Source: Bacteroidales bacterium (GTDB taxonomy: Bacteria > Bacteroidota > Bacteroidia > Bacteroidales > UBA932). Taken from it: a DNA stretch of 64,000 bases. The stretch's first letter is position 1. Each line of letters begins with the position of its first letter. The stretch spans positions 41,007 to 105,006 of the forward strand of contig JAEETP010000001.1 of assembly GCA_016290415.1 (NCBI GenBank). The letters run 5' to 3'. Shown here piece after piece: positions 1 to 10,612 of this stretch. Under the pieces are notes generated by a model that worked only from the letters and a program-made list of their open reading frames with translations, ran no database searches and was not told the origin of the DNA. Made by a program: the position numbers and the translations under genes.

Positions 1-2
1 AG

Positions 3-197
3 TACACCGAAAAGTTCAAGAAGGTGCTGCCAGTAAAGAAAGTAGCCGCTTTCTTTGCCGCCGAGGATGCCTTCCGCAAACATCTGTTCCGTCAGTTCAA
101 AGACAAGAGGCACCCGATGAAGCCTGGCGACAAACGTCCCTTTGAGGGCCGCAGAAAACCCGCTCAAAAAGAGACTACAGATAAAACCCAGAAGTAA
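3..197 (+). CDS. C-terminal fragment of a small basic protein, possibly a Spy/CpxP-like periplasmic sensor family member (5' end outside window)
   Basis: Open frame from the window edge: YTEKFKKVLPVKKVAAFFAAEDAFRKHLFRQFKDKRHPMKPGDKRPFEGRRKPAQKETTDKTQK*. The KVLPVKKVAxFFxAEDxFR pattern resembles Bacteroidales Spy-like proteins. Confidence 0.5.
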   Translation, partial: YTEKFKKVLPVKKVAAFFAAEDAFRKHLFRQFKDKRHPMKPGDKRPFEGRRKPAQKETTDKTQK

Positions 198-879
198 GTT
201 CACGATAACGCTCGTCGCCGATGACGAGCGTTTCTGTTTCCAGACGGGAGGGGGCGGCGGGAGAGAATTCCAGCATAAGGCGCTTGGGCAGAGCGCCTTT
301 CTTTGTCTTGACAAAGCACTGGCGGGTGAGGAACCACCCGAAGAGAGTCGCCTCCAGAATCATTTTCTTACCCTGGTCAAAGGGAAGAATCAGTGACAGG
401 CGGCCGCGCTCGGAGAGAAGTTTGGCGGCGGCGAAAAGCAAATCGCGGCGGCTCAAAGTATCCGTGCTGCGGGCGGCGTCGCGCTCGGCGCTGCGGGAAG
501 AAGGACTGCCGTCGTAATAAGGCGGATTGCAGAAGATGATATCGTAGCTTGCCGGAGCGGCCTCATCGGCAAAATCCTGCAGGGAAATCTGCCTGGCAGA
601 AAGATTATCCGCCCAGGGCGAAACCGCGAAATTGTCGCACGAATCGGCCACGGCGCCAGGCTCGATGTCGATAGCGTCGATGCGGAAATCAGAAACGCCC
701 GCCTCGGCCAGACGCTGCGCCGCCATAAGCGCCAGTATACCGCTGCCGCTGCCGGCATCCAGCAGTCGCTCCGCACCAGAAACATCCATCCAGGAGCCAA
801 AAAGGACCGAATCCGCGCCAATTTTCATTGCGCAGCGGTAATCCTTCAGCGAGAACTTTTTGAGGCGGAAAACGGCCAT
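175..879 (-). CDS. trmN6: tRNA1(Val) (adenine-N6)-methyltransferase family protein (TrmN6/YfiC-like)
   Basis: SAM-binding LLDAGSGSGILALMAAQR and NPPYY N6-adenine MTase motif; N-terminal FxLKKFSLKDYRCAMKIGADSVLFGSW. Confidence 0.85.
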   Translation of the reverse strand: MAVFRLKKFSLKDYRCAMKIGADSVLFGSWMDVSGAERLLDAGSGSGILALMAAQRLAEAGVSDFRIDAIDIEPGAVADSCDNFAVSPWADNLSARQISLQDFADEAAPASYDIIFCNPPYYDGSPSSRSAERDAARSTDTLSRRDLLFAAAKLLSERGRLSLILPFDQGKKMILEATLFGWFLTRQCFVKTKKGALPKRLMLEFSPAAPSRLETETLVIGDERYRELTSGFYL

Positions 880-1529
880 TAAATGAACTGTCCGTCGCGC
901 ATCTCAAGGGTGCGGTCGCTCATTGCGGCCAGGTCCTTGTCGTGGGTGACGATGACTATGGTGATGCCGTATTTGTCGCGCAGGGTAAAGAACATATTAT
1001 GCAGCTCTGCGCGGGTTTTGCTGTCCAGGTTGCCGCTGGGTTCGTCGGCAAACAGTATGGACGGCGAATTGATGAGGGCGCGGGCCACCGCCACCCTCTG
1101 CTGCTCGCCTCCGGAAAGTTCCGAGGGCTTGTGGGTCTTGCGCTCAGCAATTCCCAGATCTTCGAAAAGACCGTTTGCCCGCTCTTTGACCGCCCTGGTG
1201 AGGTTGTCACCGATCATTGCCGGCAGCAGCACGTTTTCCATAGCGGTAAACTCGGGCAGCAGGTGATGGAACTGGAACACAAAGCCTATCTTACGGTTGC
1301 GGAAGGCGGCCAGCTGCTTCTCGCCCAGGGCAAAGATATCGGTGCCGTCAATCAGCACCTTGCCTGCGTCGGGGCGTGAAAGTGAACCCAGTATGGACAG
1401 CAGGGTACTCTTGCCGGCGCCGCTGGCTCCGACAATGCTCACCACCTCGCGGTCCGAGGCAGAAAAATCGATACCCTTAAGAACCTTAAGGGTACCGAAC
1501 GATTTTTCTATGCCTGTAGCTTGTATCAA
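879..1529 (-). CDS. lolD: ABC transporter ATP-binding protein, LolD/MacB type
   Basis: Walker A GASGAGKST, signature LSGGEQQRVAVARAL, Walker B ILFADEPSGNLD. The ORF track extends to 1607, but that extension overlaps the EF-G 3' end; a TTG start at 1529 (L-IQATGIEKSFGT) is more likely. Confidence 0.85.
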   Translation of the reverse strand: MIQATGIEKSFGTLKVLKGIDFSASDREVVSIVGASGAGKSTLLSILGSLSRPDAGKVLIDGTDIFALGEKQLAAFRNRKIGFVFQFHHLLPEFTAMENVLLPAMIGDNLTRAVKERANGLFEDLGIAERKTHKPSELSGGEQQRVAVARALINSPSILFADEPSGNLDSKTRAELHNMFFTLRDKYGITIVIVTHDKDLAAMSDRTLEMRDGQFI

Positions 1530-1551
1530 AGCTGTAACTGTATCAAGAAGA

Positions 1552-3669
1552 TTATTCCTCTTCTTTCTGAGACTCTTCGTATTCTTTGAGGAGCTTCTCC
1601 TGAACATCCATAGGTACCTGCTGGTACTCGATGAAGGTCATTGTGAAGGTTCCACGACCGGAAGTGATGGAGCTCAGGGTGGTGGAATAGCGGTAGAGTT
1701 CTGCCAGAGGCACGCGTGCACGGAGTACCTGGAAGCCCTTCTCGGCGCCCATACCCTCGATGATACCGCGGCGGTTCTGGATATCGCTCATAACGTCACC
1801 GGTGCAGTCGCCGGGAACCATAATCTCAACCATATAGATAGGCTCCAGAAGCTTGGGACCTGCCTTCTTGAAGGCATCCTTGAAGGCGTTGCGGCCGGCG
1901 ATGATGAAGGCTATTTCTTTGGAATCTACCGGGTGCATCTTACCGTCGTAGATGTAAACGCGGATGTCGCGGGCGTAGGAACCGGTCAGAGGGCCTTCTT
2001 CCAGTTTCTGCATGATACCTTTCTTGATGGCGGGCATAAAGCCGGCATCGATGGCACCACCCACAACGCAGTTTACAAACTCGAACTTGCCGCCCCAGTC
2101 CAGATCGGCCTCTTCTTTGCCCTTGATGGTGAGCTGAGTGTCCTTGCCGTCGATTTTGAAGCGGCCAGTGGGCTCAACACCCTCTACGATGGGCTCGATG
2201 AGCATAACAACGCGGCCGTACTGACCTGCACCGCCGGATTGTTTCTTGTGGGTGTACTCTGCGGTAGCCACCTTGGTGATGGTCTCGCGGTACGGGATCT
2301 TGGGTGCGAAGAACTCGACGTCGATCTTATAGTCGTTGTTCAGATGCCACTTGAGGATATTGATGTGCTGCTCGCCCATACCGTTGATGATGGTCTGGCG
2401 GAGCTCCTTGCTGTATTCTACGCGCATTGTAGGATCCTCTGCAGCGGCGCGGTTCAGGGCCTCGCCCAGCTTCTCGTCATCCTTCTCGTCCAGGGCGCGG
2501 ATGGCTGCACGGTATTTTGCCGGCGGGAACTCGATGGGAGGGAATGCGGTGTCATAACCGGGAGCGTTCAGGGTCTGGTTGGTCTTGACAGCTTTCAGCT
2601 TCACTGTACAACCCATATCGCCGGCTACCAGCTCGGTAACTTTCTCTTTCTTCTTACCTGCAACGGCATAGAGCGTGGTGATGCGCTCTTTGCTGCCATT
2701 GTCCATGTTCACGAAATCCTGACCCTCGGAGATCTTGCCGCTTACTACCTTGAAATAGGTAACGTCGCCAAGATGCTGCTCCAGAGCGGTCTTGTATACG
2801 AACAGGGAGGTCTTGCCTGCTGCATCCTCCTTGGGGGCGGGAGCCACCTCGGTGAGGAATTCGAGCATACGCTTAACGCCCATATCCTTCTTGCCGCTGA
2901 TGCAGAACACGGGGTAGAACTCGCCTTTCACGAAGCCGGCGTTCAGACCTGCGTGGAGCTCCTCTTCTGAGAGCTCGCCTGCCTCAAAGAATTTCTCCAT
3001 CAGAGCTTCGTCGCTCTCGGCTGCCATCTCAACAACTGCAGAATGCATATCCTCTGCCTTGCCTACAAGGTCTGCGGGGATGTCGCACTCCTCGGTCTTG
3101 CCATCCTCACCGGAGAATTTGTACATCTTCATCTTGAGGACGTCCACAACGGCGTTGAACTCCATACCGGGGTTAACGGGGAACTGTACGGGCACGGCCT
3201 TGGCACCAAATGCCTGGTGCAGGCTGTCCAGAGTGTTGTCCCAGTTGGCCTTCTCGGTCTCGAGCTGGTTGACAGCGATGATCATCGGTTTCTTGTACTG
3301 CTCAACGTAACGGCCGTGGATTTCGGTACCAACCTCAACGCCAGCGCCGGCGTTGACTACCATAATTGCACTGTCGCACACGTTCAGGCCAAGGATTGCA
3401 CCCTCGATGAAGTCATCGGCGCCGGCAGCGTCAATGAAATTGAGCTTGTGATCCTGGAACTCTGCGTAGAACGGAGTGGAATAGATAGAGCGCTGGAAAA
3501 TCTGCTCTACCTCGGTGTTGTCGGAAACTGTGTTTTTACCTTCGATTGTCCCCCTGCGGTCGATGACTTTGCCTTCGAACATAATGGTCTCGGCAAGGGT
3601 GGTTTTGCCGCAGCGGGTACCGCCAAGCAGGACGACGTTGCGAATTTTGTCTGTGGAGTAATTTTTCAT
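1552..3669 (-). CDS. Elongation factor G paralog (EF-G2-like) with altered GTPase motifs
   Basis: Full-length 705-aa EF-G architecture, including the C-terminal VPGDCTGDVMSDIQNRRGIIEGM. G1 is GGTRCGKTT, G3 is DAAGA instead of DTPGH, and G4 is NQLE instead of NKxD. Confidence 0.9.
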   Translation of the reverse strand: MKNYSTDKIRNVVLLGGTRCGKTTLAETIMFEGKVIDRRGTIEGKNTVSDNTEVEQIFQRSIYSTPFYAEFQDHKLNFIDAAGADDFIEGAILGLNVCDSAIMVVNAGAGVEVGTEIHGRYVEQYKKPMIIAVNQLETEKANWDNTLDSLHQAFGAKAVPVQFPVNPGMEFNAVVDVLKMKMYKFSGEDGKTEECDIPADLVGKAEDMHSAVVEMAAESDEALMEKFFEAGELSEEELHAGLNAGFVKGEFYPVFCISGKKDMGVKRMLEFLTEVAPAPKEDAAGKTSLFVYKTALEQHLGDVTYFKVVSGKISEGQDFVNMDNGSKERITTLYAVAGKKKEKVTELVAGDMGCTVKLKAVKTNQTLNAPGYDTAFPPIEFPPAKYRAAIRALDEKDDEKLGEALNRAAAEDPTMRVEYSKELRQTIINGMGEQHINILKWHLNNDYKIDVEFFAPKIPYRETITKVATAEYTHKKQSGGAGQYGRVVMLIEPIVEGVEPTGRFKIDGKDTQLTIKGKEEADLDWGGKFEFVNCVVGGAIDAGFMPAIKKGIMQKLEEGPLTGSYARDIRVYIYDGKMHPVDSKEIAFIIAGRNAFKDAFKKAGPKLLEPIYMVEIMVPGDCTGDVMSDIQNRRGIIEGMGAEKGFQVLRARVPLAELYRYSTTLSSITSGRGTFTMTFIEYQQVPMDVQEKLLKEYEESQKEEE

Positions 3670-3729
3670 TTTATAATGTTGTTTTTACTTAATTCTTTTA
3701 AGTATGACGGGCTTATTAGGGGCGCAAAG

Positions 3730-5841
3730 TTAAGAAATTATATTCATTTCATCAATAAGCCTTCCGCAACCGCCAAATTTATCTATGATGAACAGCACGT
3801 AACGGATGTCCACACATATACAACGCTGTAAATCAGGCTCAAAGATAATGTCGCCCGACATCGACTCCCAGTTGCCGTCAAAGGCCAGGCCAATCAGGTT
3901 GCCCTCGCCGTCCAGCACCGGGCTGCCGCTGTTGCCGCCGGTGATGTCGCCGGTCATAATGAAGCAGGCGGGCATAGTGCCGTCGGGCCTTGCATATTGG
4001 CCAAAGTCGCCGGCCTTGTACAGATCCTTGAGGCGGGAAGGAACCACAAACTCCCAGTTGTCGGGATCTTCCTTTTCCATAACGCCCTTGAGGGTGGTGT
4101 AATAGTCATAAACCACACCGTCCTTGGGAGAATATGATTTCACGGTGCCGTAGGTCAGGCGCATAGTGAAGTTTGCGTCGGGATACATTGCCTTGCCCTT
4201 GTTCATCTCCATCTGGCCGCCGATATAGGCCTTGTGGCCCTGCTGCAGCTGCTTGGAAACCTTGCCGGCGCCGCCGGTCAAACCCATATAGAGACCCATA
4301 ACGGACTCGAACATCTTGGCTGCGGGGTCAGCGGCAAGCGTCTCGGCTGCATTTTCCCCGGCGAGGACGGCGTCCAGCTTCTCGCGGGAAGCGAACACAG
4401 ACTTGTCAAACAGGTCGTCTACAAACGCCTTGACGTCACCGCCAAAGTCGCTTTCTATGGTCTTGAAGAATTCGGGGTGAAATTCCGCAGCTACGCTGTC
4501 GCGGTAAATCTCTATCATACGCTTGGTTACCTTGCGGTCGGTAGAGGGAGAATAGTCTTTGTAGAAACGGTCTATGTAGGGCATCGCCTGTGACATATCG
4601 GCGGCGAAAGAGGCCGCCGAGCTGGCGATGTTCATAAGCTCTATATTGGCCAGGGTCTCGCGCAGATATGTGCTTGTACGCAGTATGGGAGCGCGCTCTG
4701 CCACAGCCTGATTGATGTCGTCCAGCGCGATGCCGTACTTTTTCTGGCGGTTTTTCTTTTCATTTACCCACTTCACGAAGGCCTGCTCTTCTTCTGCCCG
4801 GCGCTGCTCCACACCCAGTTTGGCAAAGGCCTCATTCATACCCATCCACTTTTTCCAGGCGTTGGTGCTGCCGCTGTATTTGCTGGCATACTGAATCTTG
4901 ACTGCCGGATCGGCCAGCATATCCTCCAGAAGGATTTTCTGGCGCTCGCCGCGGCAATAGATGCCGATGGCGTTGGATATATCCCTCTGCTGGGCCACCT
5001 CGCTGCTGGTCATAAAGCGGTTGGTGCGGCCCGGATAACCCATAATCATAGAAAAATCGCCGTCCTGAACCCCCTTGAGCGATACATTCAGCTTCTTCTT
5101 GGGGACGAAAGGCACATTCTCTTCAGAGTATTCTGCGGGGTTGCCATCTTTGTCGGCATAGATGCGGAACACAGAGAAGTCGCAGGTGTGGCGGGGCCAC
5201 ATCCAGTTGTCGGTGTCGGCGCCGAATTTGCCTATCGAAGACGGCGGGGCGCCCACGAAACGGATATCTTTATAAATCTTATAGCCAATCAGATAGTAGG
5301 TATTTCCGCCAAAGAAAGACACCACCGAGGCGCGGATGTTTTCGTCGGTCGCCTTAAGCGCCTTGGTCAGTTTGTCAGAAATCTCCTTGAAGGCCTTGTC
5401 GTATTCCTCGCCTTCTGCGCAGCCCTTGGTGGCTTTCTCTATCTGCGCGGTCACATCCTTGAAACTCTGCAGGAAAGTCACTGTGAGACCCTCCACTGGG
5501 AGCTCTTCGCCAAAACTCATTGCCCAGTAACCGTCGTTCAGATAGTCGTGATCTACGCTGCTGAGGCTCTGAATAGCGCCGTAGCCGCAGTGGTGGTTGG
5601 TGAGCACCAGACCTTTGTCAGAGACGACCTCGCCGGTGCAGCCGTTGCCAAAAATCACCACGGCGTCTTTCAGAGACGTCTTGTTGATACTGTAAATCTC
5701 GTCTGCAGAGAGGCGGCAGCCCATCTTCTGCATAGTTTTGATATTCATCTTCTCCAGGAGCGGCAGCAGCCACATTCCTTCGTCGGCAGCGGCGCCAATT
5801 GTAAGGAAAGCCGCCAGGAAAATTGCAAATAACTTTTTCAT
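3730..5841 (-). CDS. S46 family dipeptidyl peptidase (DPP7/DPP11 family, DPP7-like at the specificity position)
   Basis: Signal peptide MKKLFAIFLAAFLTIGAAADEGMWLLPLL; catalytic His region TNHHCGYG; Ser region GGNSGSPV; LAFDGNWE carries Gly where DPP11 carries Arg. Start taken at internal ATG 5841. Confidence 0.9.
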   Translation of the reverse strand: MKKLFAIFLAAFLTIGAAADEGMWLLPLLEKMNIKTMQKMGCRLSADEIYSINKTSLKDAVVIFGNGCTGEVVSDKGLVLTNHHCGYGAIQSLSSVDHDYLNDGYWAMSFGEELPVEGLTVTFLQSFKDVTAQIEKATKGCAEGEEYDKAFKEISDKLTKALKATDENIRASVVSFFGGNTYYLIGYKIYKDIRFVGAPPSSIGKFGADTDNWMWPRHTCDFSVFRIYADKDGNPAEYSEENVPFVPKKKLNVSLKGVQDGDFSMIMGYPGRTNRFMTSSEVAQQRDISNAIGIYCRGERQKILLEDMLADPAVKIQYASKYSGSTNAWKKWMGMNEAFAKLGVEQRRAEEEQAFVKWVNEKKNRQKKYGIALDDINQAVAERAPILRTSTYLRETLANIELMNIASSAASFAADMSQAMPYIDRFYKDYSPSTDRKVTKRMIEIYRDSVAAEFHPEFFKTIESDFGGDVKAFVDDLFDKSVFASREKLDAVLAGENAAETLAADPAAKMFESVMGLYMGLTGGAGKVSKQLQQGHKAYIGGQMEMNKGKAMYPDANFTMRLTYGTVKSYSPKDGVVYDYYTTLKGVMEKEDPDNWEFVVPSRLKDLYKAGDFGQYARPDGTMPACFIMTGDITGGNSGSPVLDGEGNLIGLAFDGNWESMSGDIIFEPDLQRCICVDIRYVLFIIDKFGGCGRLIDEMNIIS

Positions 5842-5843
5842 TT

Positions 5844-7205
5844 TTAGAATATTGATGATATGGCGGTAGTGACAATCACTATCGGCGCCACGTATTTTAT
5901 TATAAAAAACAGCACGGAGGCCAGCGTGCGGGGCACGCGGATGGTTCCGCCGGCCGTGATTTCGTCTGTGAATGTCTTTTTCCCGATGACCCAGCCCACA
6001 CAAATCACGGCCAGCAGGCCGCCCAGGGTCATAAGTATATTGGAAGAAACATAGTCAAACTGGTCAAAGATGTTCTTTCCGCCAATGGTGATGCCCCTCA
6101 GCGCCCCCTGCGACAGGGAGCAGATGCTGCCGGTGAACAGCAGTATGGCGGCGGTGATGGCGCTGGCAGTCTTGCGGCGGGCCTTGCCCATATCCATAAT
6201 GGTGGATGTCATAACCTCGAACAGCGACACCGCCGATGATATGGCGGCCAGAAACAGCGTCACAAAGAAAAGTATGGCGCACAGGCCACCCAGGGGCATC
6301 TGGGTAAAGATTTGCGGAAGCGTCACGAACACCAGGCCGGCCCCCTCGCTGGGGTTGATGCCAAAGGCGAACACCGCCGGCATTATGGCGCAGCCCGCCA
6401 GCAGCGCAAAGAAAGTGTCGCTGACGGTGATTATCGCGGCATTTTTGGTCAGGTTGCTGGATTTGGGCGTGTAGGCGCCGTAGGTCACCATCATACAGGC
6501 GCCCAGGCTCAGGGAGAAAAAGCTCTGCCCCAGCGCCGCCAGCAGCGAGTCAAAGTTGAACTGCGAGAAATCGGGCTTGAAAAGATAGTCCAGACCCGCC
6601 CCGGCGCCCGGCAGGGTGACGCTGCGGATGCCTATGAGCACAATCAGCACAAACAGCAGCGGCATCATAAGCTTGCTGGTCTTTTCTATGCCTTTCTGCA
6701 CCCCAAGGTTGATAATACCTATGGTAAGCAAAATGAATATCAGGCTGTAGACTATCGGGGAGACGTTGCTGCCCACAAAGCCGGAGAACACCGCCGCGCT
6801 GTCTATCTGCGCCCCGCGGTGGAATCCCGGAGCGATGGACATCACCAGATAGCGGATGGTCCAGCCGCCCACCACCACATAGAACGACATTATCATAAAG
6901 CAGGTCAGCATTCCCAGAATGCCGGCCACGCCCCAGCCTTTGCGGCCGGTGACCTTGACATACGCCCCGCGGGGACTGCCGCCGCCACGGCGACCAATCA
7001 CCATCTCGCTGAGCAGTATCGGGGTGCAAAGCAGCAGTGTAATAATCAGATACACAAGGATAAAGGCCGCGCCGCCGTTCTGCCCCACAAGGTAGGGGAA
7101 ACGCCACAGATTGCCCAGCCCGATGGCGCTGCCAATCGCGGCGGCAATCATACCGAAGTTGCTCGAGAACGCGTCTTTATTCTTCTTTTCTGTCATAGAC
7201 TGCAA
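5844..7205 (-). CDS. Sodium-dependent transporter, NSS/SNF family
   Basis: SSNFGMIAAAIGSAIGLGNLWRFPYLVGQNGGAAF NSS hallmark; multiple hydrophobic segments. Confidence 0.93.
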   Translation of the reverse strand: MQSMTEKKNKDAFSSNFGMIAAAIGSAIGLGNLWRFPYLVGQNGGAAFILVYLIITLLLCTPILLSEMVIGRRGGGSPRGAYVKVTGRKGWGVAGILGMLTCFMIMSFYVVVGGWTIRYLVMSIAPGFHRGAQIDSAAVFSGFVGSNVSPIVYSLIFILLTIGIINLGVQKGIEKTSKLMMPLLFVLIVLIGIRSVTLPGAGAGLDYLFKPDFSQFNFDSLLAALGQSFFSLSLGACMMVTYGAYTPKSSNLTKNAAIITVSDTFFALLAGCAIMPAVFAFGINPSEGAGLVFVTLPQIFTQMPLGGLCAILFFVTLFLAAISSAVSLFEVMTSTIMDMGKARRKTASAITAAILLFTGSICSLSQGALRGITIGGKNIFDQFDYVSSNILMTLGGLLAVICVGWVIGKKTFTDEITAGGTIRVPRTLASVLFFIIKYVAPIVIVTTAISSIF

Positions 7206-7665
7206 ATTCGTAGGTCAGTCCGCTTGCCTGGTCGGTTACGGGGGCGGTCCTGGAAGCCAGACTCCACTCCTTTGATGTAAATTCCGGGAAGAAGGTGTCG
7301 GCATCCTCTACCACAGTGTGGACGTGAGTCACATACAGCCTGTCGGCCAGCGATATAGCCTGCGCATAAAGCCGGCCTCCCCCCATTATGAAGATTTCCT
7401 CTCCGGTGGCCATTTCCAGAGCCTGTTTCAGCGACTGTGCCACCTCAAAACCATCCCCCACCTCAAGGGTGCTGCTCACCACAATGTTGCGGCGGTTCTT
7501 GAGCGGACGGCAGCCTATGGACTCCCACGTGCGGCGGCCCATAATCACAGTGTGATTCAGCGTTGTCCGCTTGAAATATTTGAGGTCGGCGCTGATGTGC
7601 CAGGGCATGTCTCCGGCACGGCCTATGGCCAGGTTGTCGCTGACCGCCACAATAATGTTTATCAT
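7177..7665 (-). CDS. folA: Dihydrofolate reductase
   Basis: MINIIVAVSDNLAIGRAGDMPWHISADLKYFKRTT...VIMGRRTWESIG, IMGGGRLYAQA. Start at internal ATG 7665. Confidence 0.95.
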   Translation of the reverse strand: MINIIVAVSDNLAIGRAGDMPWHISADLKYFKRTTLNHTVIMGRRTWESIGCRPLKNRRNIVVSSTLEVGDGFEVAQSLKQALEMATGEEIFIMGGGRLYAQAISLADRLYVTHVHTVVEDADTFFPEFTSKEWSLASRTAPVTDQASGLTYEFAVYDRKEE

Positions 7666-7667
7666 AG

Positions 7668-8462
7668 CTACACCGCCACGGGGGCCTTTATTGCGGGCCA
7701 CGGGTCGTAGCCACAGAGGGTAAAATCTTCGTATTTGAAGTCAAAAATACTTTTGACGTCTGGGTTTATCTTCATTGTGGGCAGCGGGCGGGGCTCGCGT
7801 TCAAGCTGGGTCTCCACCTGCTCAAAGTGATTCTTATAGATGTGCACATCGCCAAAAGTGTGCACAAAATCGCCCGGCGTGTAGCCGCACACCTGCGCCA
7901 TCATCATAGTCAGAAGTGCATAGGAGGCGATGTTGAACGGTACGCCCAGGAACACGTCGGCGCTGCGCTGATACAGCTGGCAGCTCAGGCGCCCTTCGGC
8001 TACATAAAACTGGAACAGGCTGTGGCACGGCGGCAGGGCCATCTTGTCCACCTCGGCCACATTCCAGGCAGAAATAATGTGCCGGCGGCTGTCGGGGTTG
8101 TGTTTAAGCGACTCCACCACACCCGCTAGTTGGTCTATATGCCCGCCGTCGGGCGTAGGCCAACTGCGCCACTGGTGGCCGTAGACGGGCCCCAGGTCTC
8201 CGTTTTCGTCTGCCCACTCGTCCCAGATATGAACATTGTTGTCCAGCAGATAGCCGATATTGGTATTGCCCGATATAAACCACAGCAACTCGTGGATAAT
8301 GCCCTTGGTAAACACCTTCTTGGTGGTGAGCAGGGGGAAACCATCCTGCAGGTTGAAACGCATCTGGTAGCCGAACACGCTCTGGGTGCCGACACCGGTG
8401 CGGTCGCTTTTCATCACGCCGTTCGCGCGTATATGGCGAAGCAAATCTAAGTACTGTTTCAT
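7668..8462 (-). CDS. thyA: Thymidylate synthase
   Basis: [73 protein letters not shown], 264 aa. Confidence 0.97.
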   Translation of the reverse strand: MKQYLDLLRHIRANGVMKSDRTGVGTQSVFGYQMRFNLQDGFPLLTTKKVFTKGIIHELLWFISGNTNIGYLLDNNVHIWDEWADENGDLGPVYGHQWRSWPTPDGGHIDQLAGVVESLKHNPDSRRHIISAWNVAEVDKMALPPCHSLFQFYVAEGRLSCQLYQRSADVFLGVPFNIASYALLTMMMAQVCGYTPGDFVHTFGDVHIYKNHFEQVETQLEREPRPLPTMKINPDVKSIFDFKYEDFTLCGYDPWPAIKAPVAV

Positions 8463-8500
8463 CGGGACAACGGTTGTTCCTACAAATATAATGGTTTTCG

Positions 8501-9430
8501 TTAATAAATGTCAGCGATTATGGGCAGATGGTCGCTGGCACCGGCGTTATATCGCGGCCCTACGTTGGTGCGGCGGGGTTTTTCTCCCATAAAAGATTTG
8601 TCGTCTTCCAGCAGGAATGCGGGCTTGAAGATCTCTGCCGGGCCTATTTTCTGCGCCGCAGCCGGACTGGCCAGCATCTGGTCTATCATTTCCCACTTGC
8701 CCTTGAAGCGGATGGTGCCGCCTTTCTTGGGGGTGATGTTCTTCAGGCCGCCCTCGGTGGTGAGCCGCATCACCGACGGCTCGTTGGGCGTGGCGTTGAA
8801 ATCGCCCATCAGCAGCACCGCGGCGGCGCTGTCGGAGCAGTGCAGCGAATCCATCTTGTGCAGCAGCGCGGTGCACACCGCCTGCCGCCTGGCCTCCGAC
8901 GCCTTTGCCCCCGAATACTTGCTGGGCCAGTGGTTTACAAAAACGTGCAGGGTGTCGGGCAGCGCCACCTTGGCATAAAGGATCTCGCGGGTGGCGAATT
9001 CCTTTATGGTGATAAATTCGAAGTCCAGCAGGCGCACCCGCTCCGGATCGAAGAGCAGCGCCACGTCTATCCCGCGGGGGTCGGGGCTCTCGCGGTGGAC
9101 GCTCCGGTATCTCTTCGCGGCCAGCGGCGAATCCTCCACCAGGGCCTTCAGCACCTTGGCGTTCTCTACCTCGCACAGCCCCACAATGGCCGGCATCCGC
9201 CCGTCGAAACGCTCTGCCGAGGCTATTATGGTCTTGGCTATCAGATTGCGCTTGGCCTCGTACTTCCGCTTTGTCCAGTGGTGCTCGCCGCCGGGCGTGA
9301 AGGCCTCGTCGGCCGTGACCGGGTCGTCGGCGGGGTCAAAATAATTCTCGAGGTTCCAACAAAAAATCTGGGCCTGGAGCCCGGCAGCCGCAACGAAAAG
9401 GGCCGCCACAACAGCACATATCTTCTTCAT
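8501..9430 (-). CDS. Endonuclease/exonuclease/phosphatase family protein, secreted
   Basis: Signal peptide; [48 protein letters not shown]. Confidence 0.87.
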   Translation of the reverse strand: MKKICAVVAALFVAAAGLQAQIFCWNLENYFDPADDPVTADEAFTPGGEHHWTKRKYEAKRNLIAKTIIASAERFDGRMPAIVGLCEVENAKVLKALVEDSPLAAKRYRSVHRESPDPRGIDVALLFDPERVRLLDFEFITIKEFATREILYAKVALPDTLHVFVNHWPSKYSGAKASEARRQAVCTALLHKMDSLHCSDSAAAVLLMGDFNATPNEPSVMRLTTEGGLKNITPKKGGTIRFKGKWEMIDQMLASPAAAQKIGPAEIFKPAFLLEDDKSFMGEKPRRTNVGPRYNAGASDHLPIIADIY

Positions 9431-9490
9431 ACGGCCAAGTTAGCCATATTTTTGGTATATTTGTGGTTCATTTGCATAAAGTAAAGCAGT

Positions 9491-10594
<1,104 letters not shown>

Positions 10595-10612
10595 TCAAAC
10601 TAAACTATCGAT

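Noticed and set aside
142-396. 84-aa plus-strand ORF near the left edge
   Set aside because: Overlaps the partial upstream CDS and the trmN6 3' end in other frames; no supporting features.
1297-2970. 557-aa plus-strand ORF antisense to EF-G
   Set aside because: Lies inside a clearly conserved EF-G gene on the other strand; composition (His/Leu/Val-rich, no motifs) is typical of a shadow ORF in GC-rich coding DNA.
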